Assembly: GCA_026196875.1 (NCBI GenBank)
Contig: JAPHTP010000045.1
Coordinates: 1 to 64,000 of the forward strand
Direction: 5' to 3'
Origin: Kangiellaceae bacterium
Lineage (GTDB): Bacteria > Pseudomonadota > Gammaproteobacteria > Enterobacterales > Kangiellaceae
DNA length: 64,000 bases
Within the stretch, counting starts at the first letter, position 1. Every line of letters starts with the position of its first letter. Shown here in pieces: positions 28,908 through 37,705 of the stretch. A model generated the notes under the pieces. That model was given only the letters and a program-made list of their open reading frames with translations. It made no database searches and had not been told where the DNA came from. A program made the position numbers and the translations under genes.

Positions 28908-29333
28908 ATGTACGAATGGTATAACGTTATTAAGGCCTTACATATTATATTTTTCACTAGCTGGTTCGCCGGGTTATTTTATCTACCTAGAATCTACGTC
29001 AACTTAGCTATGACCAAAAACGAAACCTATGACCATCTTTTAGTAATGGCCCGAAAGCTTTATCGCTTTGTCTCACCTTTTATGTATATCACAGCTGGAC
29101 TTGGTTTTTGGATGCTGTATCTCAACCCAGGACTACTTCATATGGGCTGGATGCACGTGAAGCTAACTCTGATTGTTTTGTTGATAGGCTACCATTTTTG
29201 GTGTGGGTATTACTTGAAGAAGTTTTCAGCCAATCAATCGGCACATGGACATGTTTTTTATCGATTTTTTAACGAGTTTCCTGTATTGATTTTATTTGCC
29301 GTCGTTATTTTAGCGGTAACTAAATCATTCTAA
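28908..29333 (+). CDS. hemJ: HemJ, protoporphyrinogen IX oxidase
   Basis: A 141-residue membrane protein with four hydrophobic segments and the HemJ signature region KALHIIFFTSWFAGLFYLPR. HemJ oxidises protoporphyrinogen IX to protoporphyrin IX in haem synthesis. The conserved histidine (H12) and C-terminal Lys-containing motif are present. It is in the same orientation as the ClC gene, 35 bases downstream. Confidence 0.9.
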   Translation: MYEWYNVIKALHIIFFTSWFAGLFYLPRIYVNLAMTKNETYDHLLVMARKLYRFVSPFMYITAGLGFWMLYLNPGLLHMGWMHVKLTLIVLLIGYHFWCGYYLKKFSANQSAHGHVFYRFFNEFPVLILFAVVILAVTKSF

Positions 29334-29338
29334 TGTAG

Positions 29339-29363
29339 AGTGAACACATAAAAAGTGTTCACT
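29339..29363. terminator. Bidirectional terminator hairpin between hemJ and the downstream minus-strand gene
   Basis: AGTGAACAC (29339-29347) and GTGTTCACT (29355-29363) are perfect complements around a seven-base A-rich loop, lying between two convergent genes. Only short T runs follow, so efficiency is uncertain. Confidence 0.6.
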
Positions 29364-29373
29364 TATTTCAAAA

Positions 29374-30702
29374 TTAGTCAACTGCGACTTGAACCCTGGC
29401 TTCAAACTTTTGAACATCTGTACGTTTGATCGGGAAGGTTATTTCACCCTCGGACGATCGTCGTAACACCCATAAATTTTTGTCGTTGGTTTTGGTCAGC
29501 TTACCCAAATACAATGTGCCGTCGTTACGTGTAACCCTCACATCAAAATTGACGAATTTAGCTGCATTTTCTAGAGGTTGAGTGCGAAACTCCCGTTTAA
29601 TGACGACAGTTTCATATTGCCTTTTGTTCGGCATTTCTCTTTGTCTTTTTCTAACCAGCTCGCGGGCTAAAATATCACTGTATTTTTGGTAGCTCCAGCC
29701 TTCCAGTATATTTTCAACCGGCTTACGATTGATTGACATTTGAAAACCGCTTAACTCAATTAATTCATTGTAGTCGTAATAGAATATTCCGCCCATATCG
29801 AAATTAGCTTTAGGCTGGATAAACCAATAAACTTCACTGTCTGGTTTGAGCGACTCAGCGTAAAGCGCCAAAAAATCAGGGCTGATCTGAATATCAACTT
29901 CATCTATCAGTTGTTTAAATTCTGCTGTGTGACCTTTATAGTATTCCTCCACTGATACGCCTTGTCTGGTTGCACAAAATTCCGCTTTGCGAGAATTGAA
30001 CCCTTTGTCCATATGTCTGATTTCAAGTAAGGCAAGGTCGGGAACTATTTTTTCATCTGGCGCTTGTCCTATAGCCCTCGTTTTATTCGATTCCAACCAC
30101 GAAAGAACGGAGCCGATGTTAACTTGATAGTCGATTTTAAAAGCGCCTTCCATATCCATGGAACCATTTAATACTGCACTACCACTGTATTTATCCAGCA
30201 TGTAGTACATTTCTGAATCGAGTGCTAAATAATCAAACCCCATAGCTTCAAAAGCACCTATGTCAAATTTATCGGTACTACCACAATAAGCAGTCTGTAA
30301 TACGTCCATACCGCTTTGTTGGGAGTGGGTCTCAAAAGCTTTGACTAGTTTAGAGTTAAATGGGACGAGAAGATCTTCAACCACAATATAGGCACTATCG
30401 GGCAACTCTCTTTTGCGAAATCCGAATTCGAAAAGCGCTAATTCATATAAATTGCCGATAGAAAAACGAACTTCCCCAACTTCCACAAAAGTACCTAATA
30501 AATTGACATAGGCGTTGATAGAGTTGACTTTGATTTCGCCGTTGTAAGAGATCTTGGCTGATTCATAGGAAACGTCGACAAATGGTCTAACTTGAGAAGT
30601 TAACTGATCAAGTTCTTTTTCCAGCTTCCATTGTGCAACTAACATTGTCGCAACGATCGCAATGATCGCAAATAAAAGAAATTTAATTAGGAATCTTAGC
30701 AT
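29374..30702 (-). CDS. Uncharacterised single-pass membrane protein
   Basis: A 442-residue protein with an N-terminal membrane helix (FLLFAIIAIVATMLVAQW), then a long exported domain. The beta-rich opening region (SYNGEIKVNSINAYVNLLG and the GEVRFSIGNLYELALFEF-like stretch) looks loosely like AsmA/DUF945-type periplasmic proteins, but I do not recognise a named family. It contains two cysteines far apart (CGSTDKFD and CATRQGVSVEEY) that could pair as a disulphide in the periplasm. It starts at ATG with AAGAAG about nine bases upstream. The 444-base region 30703-31146 beyond it holds no convincing gene. Confidence 0.7.
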   Translation of the reverse strand: MLRFLIKFLLFAIIAIVATMLVAQWKLEKELDQLTSQVRPFVDVSYESAKISYNGEIKVNSINAYVNLLGTFVEVGEVRFSIGNLYELALFEFGFRKRELPDSAYIVVEDLLVPFNSKLVKAFETHSQQSGMDVLQTAYCGSTDKFDIGAFEAMGFDYLALDSEMYYMLDKYSGSAVLNGSMDMEGAFKIDYQVNIGSVLSWLESNKTRAIGQAPDEKIVPDLALLEIRHMDKGFNSRKAEFCATRQGVSVEEYYKGHTAEFKQLIDEVDIQISPDFLALYAESLKPDSEVYWFIQPKANFDMGGIFYYDYNELIELSGFQMSINRKPVENILEGWSYQKYSDILARELVRKRQREMPNKRQYETVVIKREFRTQPLENAAKFVNFDVRVTRNDGTLYLGKLTKTNDKNLWVLRRSSEGEITFPIKRTDVQKFEARVQVAVD

Positions 30703-31146
30703 ATTTATGATTCTTCTTTATTAGTTGTTCGACTCGCTTGTCGCCCAGTAAATTCCTTGAAAAACCTGGCAGCTCGACATATTTAGCTGCGTTCGATTGG
30801 CTCATTTTAGAAATTACAGCCTCGCAATTAGCTATAGTGGAATCAGTGCCAACGATTAGCAATGAACTATTACTCAAAAAAGTTCTTTACTCTCAATATA
30901 TTAGTCGATTTTTGAGATATCGTACCCAAAACACGAGATAAATACAAAAATAGCACCTCTAGCACTATAATTTCGAATAAGAGTTTTTCCTATTTCACGG
31001 CATTACCAGAAGGCTTGCAGTTTTGGCACTTTAATTCTGCTTTGCTCAGCTGAAACTCGAATGCTGAGCTTAATTCGGGTAAAAAAGCGGTAATTGAGTT
31101 CCAATAAGCTTCAGGGGAAATTCTATTTTTAAAATCGAGTTTAAAA

Positions 31147-31551
31147 GTGGACAATCAACAACTCTACAAAGACTTACAAGCGCTAGAAGATGCTTCCTTT
31201 CCAAAATCATGCGACAAGTGTGGGGAAATTTTTCAAAACGAACATGAGTATATTGCTAAGTCAACCGCATACAACGGTTCTAGCGGGTTAGCACAAGCGC
31301 GGGATAACCAAGGAGAACGTTTTGTTAAACTGGCCCGGCGATGCCTGTGCGGACAGCCAATTTTAGATCACTTCAATGATCGCCGTGATACTTCAAAACA
31401 GGGCGAGCTAAGGCGAATGGCATTTGAGAAAGTCGTCAACGATCTTGTTGCCAAAGGTATTAAGCGTGAAATAGCCAGACAAGAACTCCTCAATCACATG
31501 CGGGGAATAGAAAGCAAGATCTTAGTCGAGTTTGGAATTTTTAATAGTTGA
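31147..31551 (+). CDS. Small zinc-ribbon-like conserved hypothetical protein
   Basis: A 134-residue protein starting at GTG. A CxxC pair (C22/C25 in SCDKCGE) and a CxC pair (C66/C68 in RRCLCGQ) look like a zinc-binding site, followed by a helical C-terminal half (about 85-134). I do not recognise the family. It sits 96 bases before pyrB on the same strand but has no obvious link to it. Confidence 0.6.
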   Translation: MDNQQLYKDLQALEDASFPKSCDKCGEIFQNEHEYIAKSTAYNGSSGLAQARDNQGERFVKLARRCLCGQPILDHFNDRRDTSKQGELRRMAFEKVVNDLVAKGIKREIARQELLNHMRGIESKILVEFGIFNS

Positions 31552-31647
31552 ACACTTGTAAATCCAGTTAAAGATTAACTAGTTTCAATAGCGCCAAAAC
31601 CTCAAAAAGATTAAAATAACGCATCATTTCTGTCACAGGTATAACAA

Positions 31648-32661
31648 GTGAAATTAAAAGGCCAGCACCTCCTATCTGTTAAAGATATTTCTTTGGAATT
31701 AATCGAAGAACTTTTCAATGTTGCTGAAACAATGCGCCCCTACGCGGAAAGACAAAAAGTAACCCGCGTGTTAGAAGGCGCAGTGTTGGGAAATATGTTT
31801 TTCGAACCTAGTACACGCACCCGAGTAAGCTTTGGCTGCGCTTTTAACCTTCTAGGTGGAGAGGTCAGAGAAACCACCGGATTATCCAACTCCGCTCTGG
31901 CTAAAGGCGAGTCGCTATACGATACAGCGCAAGTGCTTTCCGGTTACTCAGACATTATTGCCATGCGACATCCTCAAGCTGGCTCGGTCGCTGAATTTGC
32001 AACCGGAAGCAGAATACCAGTAATTAATGGTGGCGACGGACCCAACGAACATCCTACCCAGGCTTTACTTGACCTCTTCACCATTCATCAAGAGCTTGCT
32101 CACAAAGGTAAAAAAATCGAAGATTTGAGTCTAACACTACTTGGCGATTTGAAGCATGGCAGAACAGTCCATTCATTGTGTCAGCTACTCAGTCTCTATT
32201 CGGGATTAAAAATTCAACTGATTTCGCCCGAAGCATTAGCAATGCCAACCAAATATATTGATATGCTTAGCAACGCTGGCCACCAGGTGAAAGTTGGCTC
32301 GCAATTAGAAGAAGGCTTACCTCAAGCCAACGTAATCTACCAAACCCGCATTCAGGAAGAACGCTTCGCGTCTCAAAAGGAAGCCAATCGTTACCGTGGC
32401 TATTTCCGACTAAACAAGCGCATTTACTCAGAACACTGCCAACCCGGTGCAGTCATTATGCATCCATTACCTAGAGATTCTAGAAACGATGCCAACGAAC
32501 TAGATAATGATTTAAACCAAGAGCCAGGGCTCGCCATATTCCGTCAGACCGACAATGGCGTGTTAGTCAGAATGGCTCTGTTCGCTTGTATTTTGGGTGT
32601 CGAAGATCAACTCTATCAATATGAGCGCAACGTAAACTGGCACGTAGGATTAAACCAATAA
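31648..32661 (+). CDS. pyrB: Aspartate carbamoyltransferase catalytic subunit
   Basis: A 337-residue transcarbamylase. FEPSTRTRVSFG binds carbamoyl phosphate, followed by the HPTQALLDLFT motif. HPLPR (in MHPLPRDSRNDANELD) separates it from ornithine transcarbamylase, which has HCLPA. It catalyses the first committed step of pyrimidine synthesis. It starts at GTG (31648), with a modest CAGG-type site. No pyrC-like or pyrI gene is adjacent. Confidence 0.93.
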   Translation: MKLKGQHLLSVKDISLELIEELFNVAETMRPYAERQKVTRVLEGAVLGNMFFEPSTRTRVSFGCAFNLLGGEVRETTGLSNSALAKGESLYDTAQVLSGYSDIIAMRHPQAGSVAEFATGSRIPVINGGDGPNEHPTQALLDLFTIHQELAHKGKKIEDLSLTLLGDLKHGRTVHSLCQLLSLYSGLKIQLISPEALAMPTKYIDMLSNAGHQVKVGSQLEEGLPQANVIYQTRIQEERFASQKEANRYRGYFRLNKRIYSEHCQPGAVIMHPLPRDSRNDANELDNDLNQEPGLAIFRQTDNGVLVRMALFACILGVEDQLYQYERNVNWHVGLNQ

Positions 32662-32667
32662 ATGCAG

Positions 32668-32729
32668 GTGCGAATTTATTCGCACTTTGCTAACAGCTCA
32701 CTAAGACTTGGTCCGAATAAATTCGGACC
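32668..32729. repeat. Pair of related perfect palindromes between pyrB and hemL
   Basis: GTGCGAAT-tt-ATTCGCAC (32668-32685) and GGTCCGAAT-aa-ATTCGGACC (32710-32729) are both perfect hairpins with two-base loops. They share the core GAAT-NN-ATTC and lie 24 bases apart. The layout resembles known dispersed intergenic palindromic repeats of gammaproteobacteria. They may end pyrB transcription, though a T run is missing. Confidence 0.7.
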
Positions 32730-32759
32730 GACAAATCAATTCAAGTTTAAGAGAAAAAT

Positions 32760-34043
32760 ATGAGCAGATCGCAACAACTTTTTGATCAAGCAAATGAGTA
32801 TATTCCAGGAGCCGTTAACTCCCCTGTTAGAGCATTCAACGGAGTGGGTGGTACTCCCGTCTTTATAGAAAAGGCCGACGGCGCTTACTTTACCGATGTT
32901 GATGGTAAAGATTATGTAGATTACGTTGCTTCATGGGGACCTATGGTTCATGGCCACAATCATCCCAAAATTCGACAAGCGGTCATTGATGCCGCAGCAA
33001 ATGGTTTGAGCTACGGTGCACCAACCGAGATTGAGCTCACCATGGCGAAAAAAGTTTGCCAAATGATCCCATCGGTTGAGCAAGTTCGTATGGTAAGTTC
33101 AGGAACCGAGGCCACTATGTCTGCTATCAGACTAGCACGTGGCTATACCGGTAAAGATAAGCTAATCAAATTTGAAGGTTGTTATCACGGTCACGCAGAT
33201 TGCTTGCTCGTTAAAGCAGGTAGCGGAATGTTAACTCTTGGCGAACCAACTTCGCCCGGCGTGCCCGCAGATTTTGCTAAACATACTCTTACCGCAGAAT
33301 TTAATAATCTGGAAAGCGTAAAAGCACTACTCGAGGCAAATCCCGATCAGGTAGCAACAATTATCGTTGAGCCAATTGCTGGGAATATGAATTGCATTCC
33401 ACCTGCAGAAGGATTCTTGCAGGGCCTGAGAAAATTGTGTGATGAACATAAAGTCGTTTTGATATTTGACGAAGTAATGTGCGGTCTTCGAGTTGGTCCG
33501 GGTACGGCGCAGCAACTTTTTGATGTCACTCCTGATTTAACGACTCTTGGTAAAATTCTTGGTGGTGGTATGCCGGTTGGCGCATTTGGTGGAAAAAAAG
33601 AAATCATGCAGCATCTTGCGCCTGCCGGACCAGTGTACCAAGCTGGCACCTTGTCTGGTAATCCTATTGCAATGACCGCAGGGCTTACCTCTCTGGAATT
33701 GCTTTCTGAACCTGACTTTTTTGAACCACTCTACGATTACTGTGAAAAGCTCGTCAATGGTTTGCAAGAATTGGCGGACAAACATGGCGTACCTTTTACA
33801 ACCAATCACGTTGGTAGTATGTTTGGTTTGTTTTTCACCGACGAAAAACCAGTTACTCTTTTTTCACAAGTGGTTAACTCCAATCAAGATCATTTCAAAC
33901 AATTCTTCCATGCGATGTTAGAGCAAGGCGTATACCTGGCTCCTTCAGCTTTTGAGGCCGGTTTTATTAGTTCAGCTCATAACGAAGCAACCCTTGCTAA
34001 AACGCTTGAAGCGGCAGATAAAGCGTTTGCCCAATTAGCTTAA
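32760..34043 (+). CDS. hemL: Glutamate-1-semialdehyde 2,1-aminomutase
   Basis: A 427-residue PLP-dependent class III aminotransferase. The N-terminal [11 protein letters not shown] segment and the PLP lysine in [17 protein letters not shown] are HemL features. It makes 5-aminolevulinate from glutamate-1-semialdehyde (C5 pathway of haem synthesis). It is unlikely to be co-transcribed with pyrB because of the palindromes between them. Confidence 0.97.
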   Translation: MSRSQQLFDQANEYIPGAVNSPVRAFNGVGGTPVFIEKADGAYFTDVDGKDYVDYVASWGPMVHGHNHPKIRQAVIDAAANGLSYGAPTEIELTMAKKVCQMIPSVEQVRMVSSGTEATMSAIRLARGYTGKDKLIKFEGCYHGHADCLLVKAGSGMLTLGEPTSPGVPADFAKHTLTAEFNNLESVKALLEANPDQVATIIVEPIAGNMNCIPPAEGFLQGLRKLCDEHKVVLIFDEVMCGLRVGPGTAQQLFDVTPDLTTLGKILGGGMPVGAFGGKKEIMQHLAPAGPVYQAGTLSGNPIAMTAGLTSLELLSEPDFFEPLYDYCEKLVNGLQELADKHGVPFTTNHVGSMFGLFFTDEKPVTLFSQVVNSNQDHFKQFFHAMLEQGVYLAPSAFEAGFISSAHNEATLAKTLEAADKAFAQLA

Positions 34044-34052
34044 GAGTAAAAA

Positions 34053-34086
34053 TTAATGGGTAAATCAAACTTGATTTACCCATTAA
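34053..34086. terminator. Perfect 16-bp stem between hemL and AraC gene (bidirectional terminator)
   Basis: Positions 34053-34068 and 34071-34086 are fully complementary around an AC loop. A/T-rich ends on both sides let it terminate both hemL (plus) and the AraC-type gene (minus). Confidence 0.85.
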
Positions 34087-34097
34087 TAAATTCAGCT

Positions 34098-34967
34098 CTA
34101 CCTTTTAGTGATAGGCACATAGATTTCAGTTCTAAGATTTTCAGGTTTAGTTCGCCTCGGATCTCTATTGAGATATTTTTCAAAAGGCGGTAATTCCCTT
34201 AATTCAAAATTACTCTGCGGAAGCCACTGATGAAAAATTGCGCTATAGGTTTGTGATAAATTTTCGTAGCTTCCCTTATGTAAAAATATGGCGTACATAC
34301 CTCCTTCAATAACATCTGAATAGATGTTTTTTTCGAGTTCAACCTTATCATTAACCGATATACAGGCATCGTAACGAATGTTTTCCGGCTCGGTAACCGA
34401 AGGATCATCATGGCATATACCAAAAGTCTCGGTTTCAGCTTTCATCAACTTATTTGAATAGGCAAACTTCATAATTTGTCCCCATGCCTCCTCAGCTGCT
34501 TGCGCGTATTTTCCTCTGGCTCGCGCGCTAGCCACATGAATGGTTTTTAACTGGCATATTTCTGCTTCCATTATTTCTATCTCCTCGAAATTAGGCTTTA
34601 TTGGATTTGAAACTAATGAAAGTTTTTGTTTACGACAAATAGAAGGCGTCACCCCAAATAGCTTTTTAAATGCCTTGTTATATGAAGCTTGATTGTCATA
34701 ACCTGCATTTAAGGCGATCTCAGTAATCGACTGCTCTGAATAACGAAGCTGCCTTACGCTTCGCTCTAATAGAAGACGCTTACGGTATGAATAAACACTT
34801 TCACCTAAAAAACTTGAAAATAATCGATGAAAATGAAAAGTTGAGTAGCAAGCAATATTTGATAACCGCTCCAACGAGAGCGGCTGATCTAAATTATCTT
34901 CAATATACTTTTCAACGGCTTTTAGACGCCTTTCTTGAACCATGGCAACTGCAGATTCATCAGCCAT
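34098..34967 (-). CDS. AraC-family regulator with GyrI-like effector domain
   Basis: A 289-residue regulator. An N-terminal AraC double helix-turn-helix (about 15-113, with LSLERLSNIACYSTFHFHRLF and ITEIALNAGYDNQASYNKAFKK) is followed by a C-terminal GyrI/SOUL-type small-molecule-binding domain (about 130-289). Members with this layout, such as the Rob/SoxS-like and multidrug-sensing AraC proteins, respond to ligands. The target genes are not evident from the neighbours. Confidence 0.9.
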   Translation of the reverse strand: MADESAVAMVQERRLKAVEKYIEDNLDQPLSLERLSNIACYSTFHFHRLFSSFLGESVYSYRKRLLLERSVRQLRYSEQSITEIALNAGYDNQASYNKAFKKLFGVTPSICRKQKLSLVSNPIKPNFEEIEIMEAEICQLKTIHVASARARGKYAQAAEEAWGQIMKFAYSNKLMKAETETFGICHDDPSVTEPENIRYDACISVNDKVELEKNIYSDVIEGGMYAIFLHKGSYENLSQTYSAIFHQWLPQSNFELRELPPFEKYLNRDPRRTKPENLRTEIYVPITKR

Positions 34968-35114
34968 AAGTAACTATCCCAAAGTGGTTTTCAAAAACTT
35001 TCTACGCAATGGTATGCCTGATGCGCGTAGAAAACTTTTCCATTCTTGCGATTTATAGCTAAAAGGACAAGCAATAAAACTCTGTTTAAAAGAATAAAGG
35101 GAGGGATTATGTTT

Positions 35115-35750
35115 CTATTTTAACACCAGAATACCACCACACACCGCGGGTAACAGGTTCTGCTCGATTTGTTCATTTGTGTAGTGTTTGCAAAGTTTAG
35201 AGTATGACCAGCCTCGCTGAATGCGCTTGACTAGCTGGAATTGGAGATTGGAAATAGGGGTTACTTTGATTTGCTCCAAATTTCTTTTGATCATCCAGCA
35301 TCCAGACTGACTCCTGAGTGTCTCTCCTGTCTTCTGAGAATACCAATATTCTAATTCGCCATGGTACGACTTATAAATCAAGCTACAATCGGATAGTTGA
35401 AAATGTAACGGAGACCAAAGTTTAAATAGCCTTGATAACATCCAGTTTTTGTATTTGGGTTTAGTCTCAGGCGTACAACTACCTGATCCAAGTTGCATAA
35501 GCTTAGATTCGAGCAGTAACAGCTTTTCAATAAAAGCCTCACTATGTCCCGAAGCGATATATCTACCTCTTACGAAAGATTCAATTTCTGCTTCTTTTTC
35601 TACTTTGCCATCAATATCAATCAACTGCTGAAGAAAAGATAAAAGGCCCATTTGATCTAACAGGCGATGACTAACGGATAATTCCAAGTAGTTCTCTAGC
35701 AAAATTGCTTTAAAGTAACTATCTGAATTTAAAGATAAATTTCTTTCCAT
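35115..35750 (-). CDS. Uncharacterised protein
   Basis: A 211-residue soluble protein with no signal peptide or obvious motif. It has a helical N-terminal half (about 1-100), a beta-rich middle and a short C-terminal segment (RGWSYSKLCKHYT) that resembles the small winged-helix-like ends of some regulatory domains, though not enough to name a family. It contains five cysteines. I do not recognise it. An ECF sigma gene is divergent to it, so a link to that regulon is possible but unproven. Confidence 0.6.
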   Translation of the reverse strand: MERNLSLNSDSYFKAILLENYLELSVSHRLLDQMGLLSFLQQLIDIDGKVEKEAEIESFVRGRYIASGHSEAFIEKLLLLESKLMQLGSGSCTPETKPKYKNWMLSRLFKLWSPLHFQLSDCSLIYKSYHGELEYWYSQKTGETLRSQSGCWMIKRNLEQIKVTPISNLQFQLVKRIQRGWSYSKLCKHYTNEQIEQNLLPAVCGGILVLK

Positions 35751-35781
35751 AAGCTACAATCTATTGGTGTTATTAAGCTAA

Positions 35782-35911
35782 AGACCGAGGTATTGAGCAA
35801 ATTCTTTCATATTGATTTCGTTAATTAGCATTTACCTTTATATACGCGGGATAACAATTAACTGATCAATTTCATCATTTGTATGAAAGAAAACTTCTAA
35901 AACCTCGGTCT
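35782..35911. promoter_or_regulatory. Inverted 10-base repeat flanking the divergent promoter region
   Basis: AGACCGAGGT at 35782-35791 and ACCTCGGTCT at 35902-35911 are exact inverses, 110 bases apart, in the gap between the uncharacterised gene and the ECF sigma gene. This could be a pair of operator sites for a looping regulator or for the sigma factor itself. Confidence 0.4.
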
Positions 35912-35964
35912 CGGATAGAAAGTAGTAGGCTAAATGTAGCCTAATTGGAATCATTGGATGTTAA

Positions 35965-36486
35965 GTGAGCATTAAACAACAACAGTTCGAAAGTCTGGTC
36001 AAAAGCTACTATCAGCCGCTATACCGCTTTGCCTACTGGAAAACCAAAAGCCAATCGATAGCAGAAGATCTAGTGCAAGAAACTTTCTCTCGCGCTTGGA
36101 AAAGCTTGCATCAACTAAAAGATGCCAGTTCAGCCAAACCCTGGCTATATACCATTTTAAACCGTGAAAATGCGCGACGATTCGAACGCAAACAACTCCC
36201 CATGGTTGAACTCAGTGAGGAATGGCAACTAGAACAAGTAGCAGACTCGAAAGACGACTATGAGGTTCTTTCATTAAGAAGAGCGATCTTCGCTTTACCT
36301 GATAAATATCGAGAACCTCTAACTCTGCAACTGATAGGCGGGCTTTCTACCGATGAGATTGCAGATGCTTTGTCGCTAAATTCCAATACAGTTTCGACTC
36401 GTTTATTCAGAGCCAGGGCGGAACTAAAAAACCGCTTGTCCGATCAAACTCGAATCACCAATGAAGCAAGTCATAGAGGTAAGTGA
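35965..36486 (+). CDS. ECF-family RNA polymerase sigma factor
   Basis: A 173-residue sigma-70-family protein with region 2 (YYQPLYRFAYWKTKSQSIAEDLVQETF) and region 4 (SLRRAIFALPDKYREPLTLQ and STDEIADALSLNSNTVSTRLFRARAELK). It starts at GTG (35965). Its anti-sigma partner gene begins one base after its stop, with translational coupling likely. The stimulus and promoter target cannot be read from the sequence. Confidence 0.93.
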   Translation: MSIKQQQFESLVKSYYQPLYRFAYWKTKSQSIAEDLVQETFSRAWKSLHQLKDASSAKPWLYTILNRENARRFERKQLPMVELSEEWQLEQVADSKDDYEVLSLRRAIFALPDKYREPLTLQLIGGLSTDEIADALSLNSNTVSTRLFRARAELKNRLSDQTRITNEASHRGK

Positions 36487-36487
36487 C

Positions 36488-37162
36488 ATGAACGACATCG
36501 ATAAAAAACGTCAGCAAATCGCTTCTGTGAATGAACATATAGAGTCAATAAGTGAACAGGATTTTGAACAAATGAGTGAACAATCTATAGAAGCGGTTAA
36601 AGAACAGATCGAGTTTGACAGGCAACTTAAAAGAGCATTGAATGTTCCAGTCCCAGAAGGACTTGAAGAAAGAATTATTCTCAACAATGCAACGCAGCAG
36701 CGTTCAAGCCGATTCAGCTATTTTGCAATAGCTGCCTCGATCACTTTGGTATTGAGTTTAGGCTTATTTCTACCTCTAGGCCCTTCAGGAACACTATCGG
36801 CTCAAGCGCTTGAGCATGTTCATCATGAAGAAAAGTACTTAACTTTGGACAACCAGGTAACCACCGAACAATTGCAAGCTAGACTCGATAAAATGGGGTT
36901 CAAGTTAGCGCAATTGCCCAAGGAGGTTATTCTCGCTACCCGCTGTGGCTTAGGCGGAGAAGATAGCATGCATATCATCGCAGAAATTGATGGCAAACCG
37001 GTCACACTATTTATTACCAAATTAACAGAGCCGGGAACAGTTGAGTTTAACGATAATTTTTTGGTCGGAAAAATGCGCGCTGGTTTAAACGCAAACTTAA
37101 TTGTTATTGCCGAAGAAATGCAATTGGTTGATCGCTTTATGGAGCAAATTGGTGGCGTGTAA
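36488..37162 (+). CDS. DUF3379-like anti-sigma factor partner
   Basis: A 224-residue protein with a cytoplasmic helical N terminus (QQIASVNEHIESISEQDFEQ), one membrane segment (YFAIAASITLVLSLGLFLP) and a C-terminal exported domain. DUF3379 proteins occur directly after ECF sigma genes. I chose ATG at 36488 (MNDIDKK), with GAGGTAAG upstream, over an upstream start inside the sigma gene. It probably binds the sigma factor and releases it on a signal. It overlaps the convergent GNAT gene by 26 bases. Confidence 0.82.
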   Translation: MNDIDKKRQQIASVNEHIESISEQDFEQMSEQSIEAVKEQIEFDRQLKRALNVPVPEGLEERIILNNATQQRSSRFSYFAIAASITLVLSLGLFLPLGPSGTLSAQALEHVHHEEKYLTLDNQVTTEQLQARLDKMGFKLAQLPKEVILATRCGLGGEDSMHIIAEIDGKPVTLFITKLTEPGTVEFNDNFLVGKMRAGLNANLIVIAEEMQLVDRFMEQIGGV

Positions 37163-37652
37163 GTCGATACTGGCGCCACCAATTTTGTGCTTCTTCAAAG
37201 TCAGCTTCTCTTTCAAACCCCAACTTTTCTAAAATACGATAAGAGGCAGGATTGTCTTCCATTGCCCGTCCGATAATTGACTCCAGGTTATAAAAATTAA
37301 AACCAACGGCTAGGCTTAACTTAGTTGCTTGTGTTGCAATTCCCTGTCCCCAATATTGTCGCATAATACGATAACCGATATCAGTTTCTTTAGTCTCTTG
37401 ACTAAATCGCAGCCCGGCAAACCCCAAGTATTGATTGTCTGTTTTACGGTAGATTGACCAACGGCCGTAACCATTATTTTTATAATGAGAATAATTGAGA
37501 ATAAACGACTCCGCTTCACACTCATTGGCAAATGGTTCGTCTCCGGTAAACTGCAAAGCTTCAAGGTCATTATTCATCTCAAAAAATCCAGGAGCATCTA
37601 GAGTAGAAAACTCGGAAAGGTAAATTTGAGTGTTTTCCGCCACGATTTTCAT
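37137..37652 (-). CDS. GNAT-family N-acetyltransferase (RimJ/RimL type)
   Basis: A 171-residue GNAT protein. The acetyl-CoA-binding loop is at RQYWGQGIATQATKL, and the family ends with NPASYRILEKLGFERE. It may acetylate a ribosomal protein or a small molecule. ATG at 37652 is preferred over an upstream TTG. It converges on and overlaps the anti-sigma gene end by 26 bases. Confidence 0.85.
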   Translation of the reverse strand: MKIVAENTQIYLSEFSTLDAPGFFEMNNDLEALQFTGDEPFANECEAESFILNYSHYKNNGYGRWSIYRKTDNQYLGFAGLRFSQETKETDIGYRIMRQYWGQGIATQATKLSLAVGFNFYNLESIIGRAMEDNPASYRILEKLGFEREADFEEAQNWWRQYRLTRHQFAP

Positions 37653-37705
37653 AGGCAAAATTCTTTATTTTTAGATTTTAGAAGTAGGAGTGAAATTACT
37701 GGCAG

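Noticed and set aside
30683..30877. 64-residue ORF on the minus strand overlapping the start of the 442-residue membrane protein
   Set aside because: Its start is a TTG with no ribosome-binding site, and it overlaps the next gene's start. The composition is protein-like, so it cannot be excluded, but evidence is too weak to call a gene.
34098..34967. Possible second regulator or efflux partner next to the AraC/GyrI gene
   Set aside because: No neighbouring transporter or target gene is close enough to support an operon.
35965..37162. Whether the sigma/anti-sigma pair is a FecI/FecR system tied to the TonB receptor
   Set aside because: The anti-sigma lacks a FecR-like domain and the receptor is about 14 kb away with its own Fur box.
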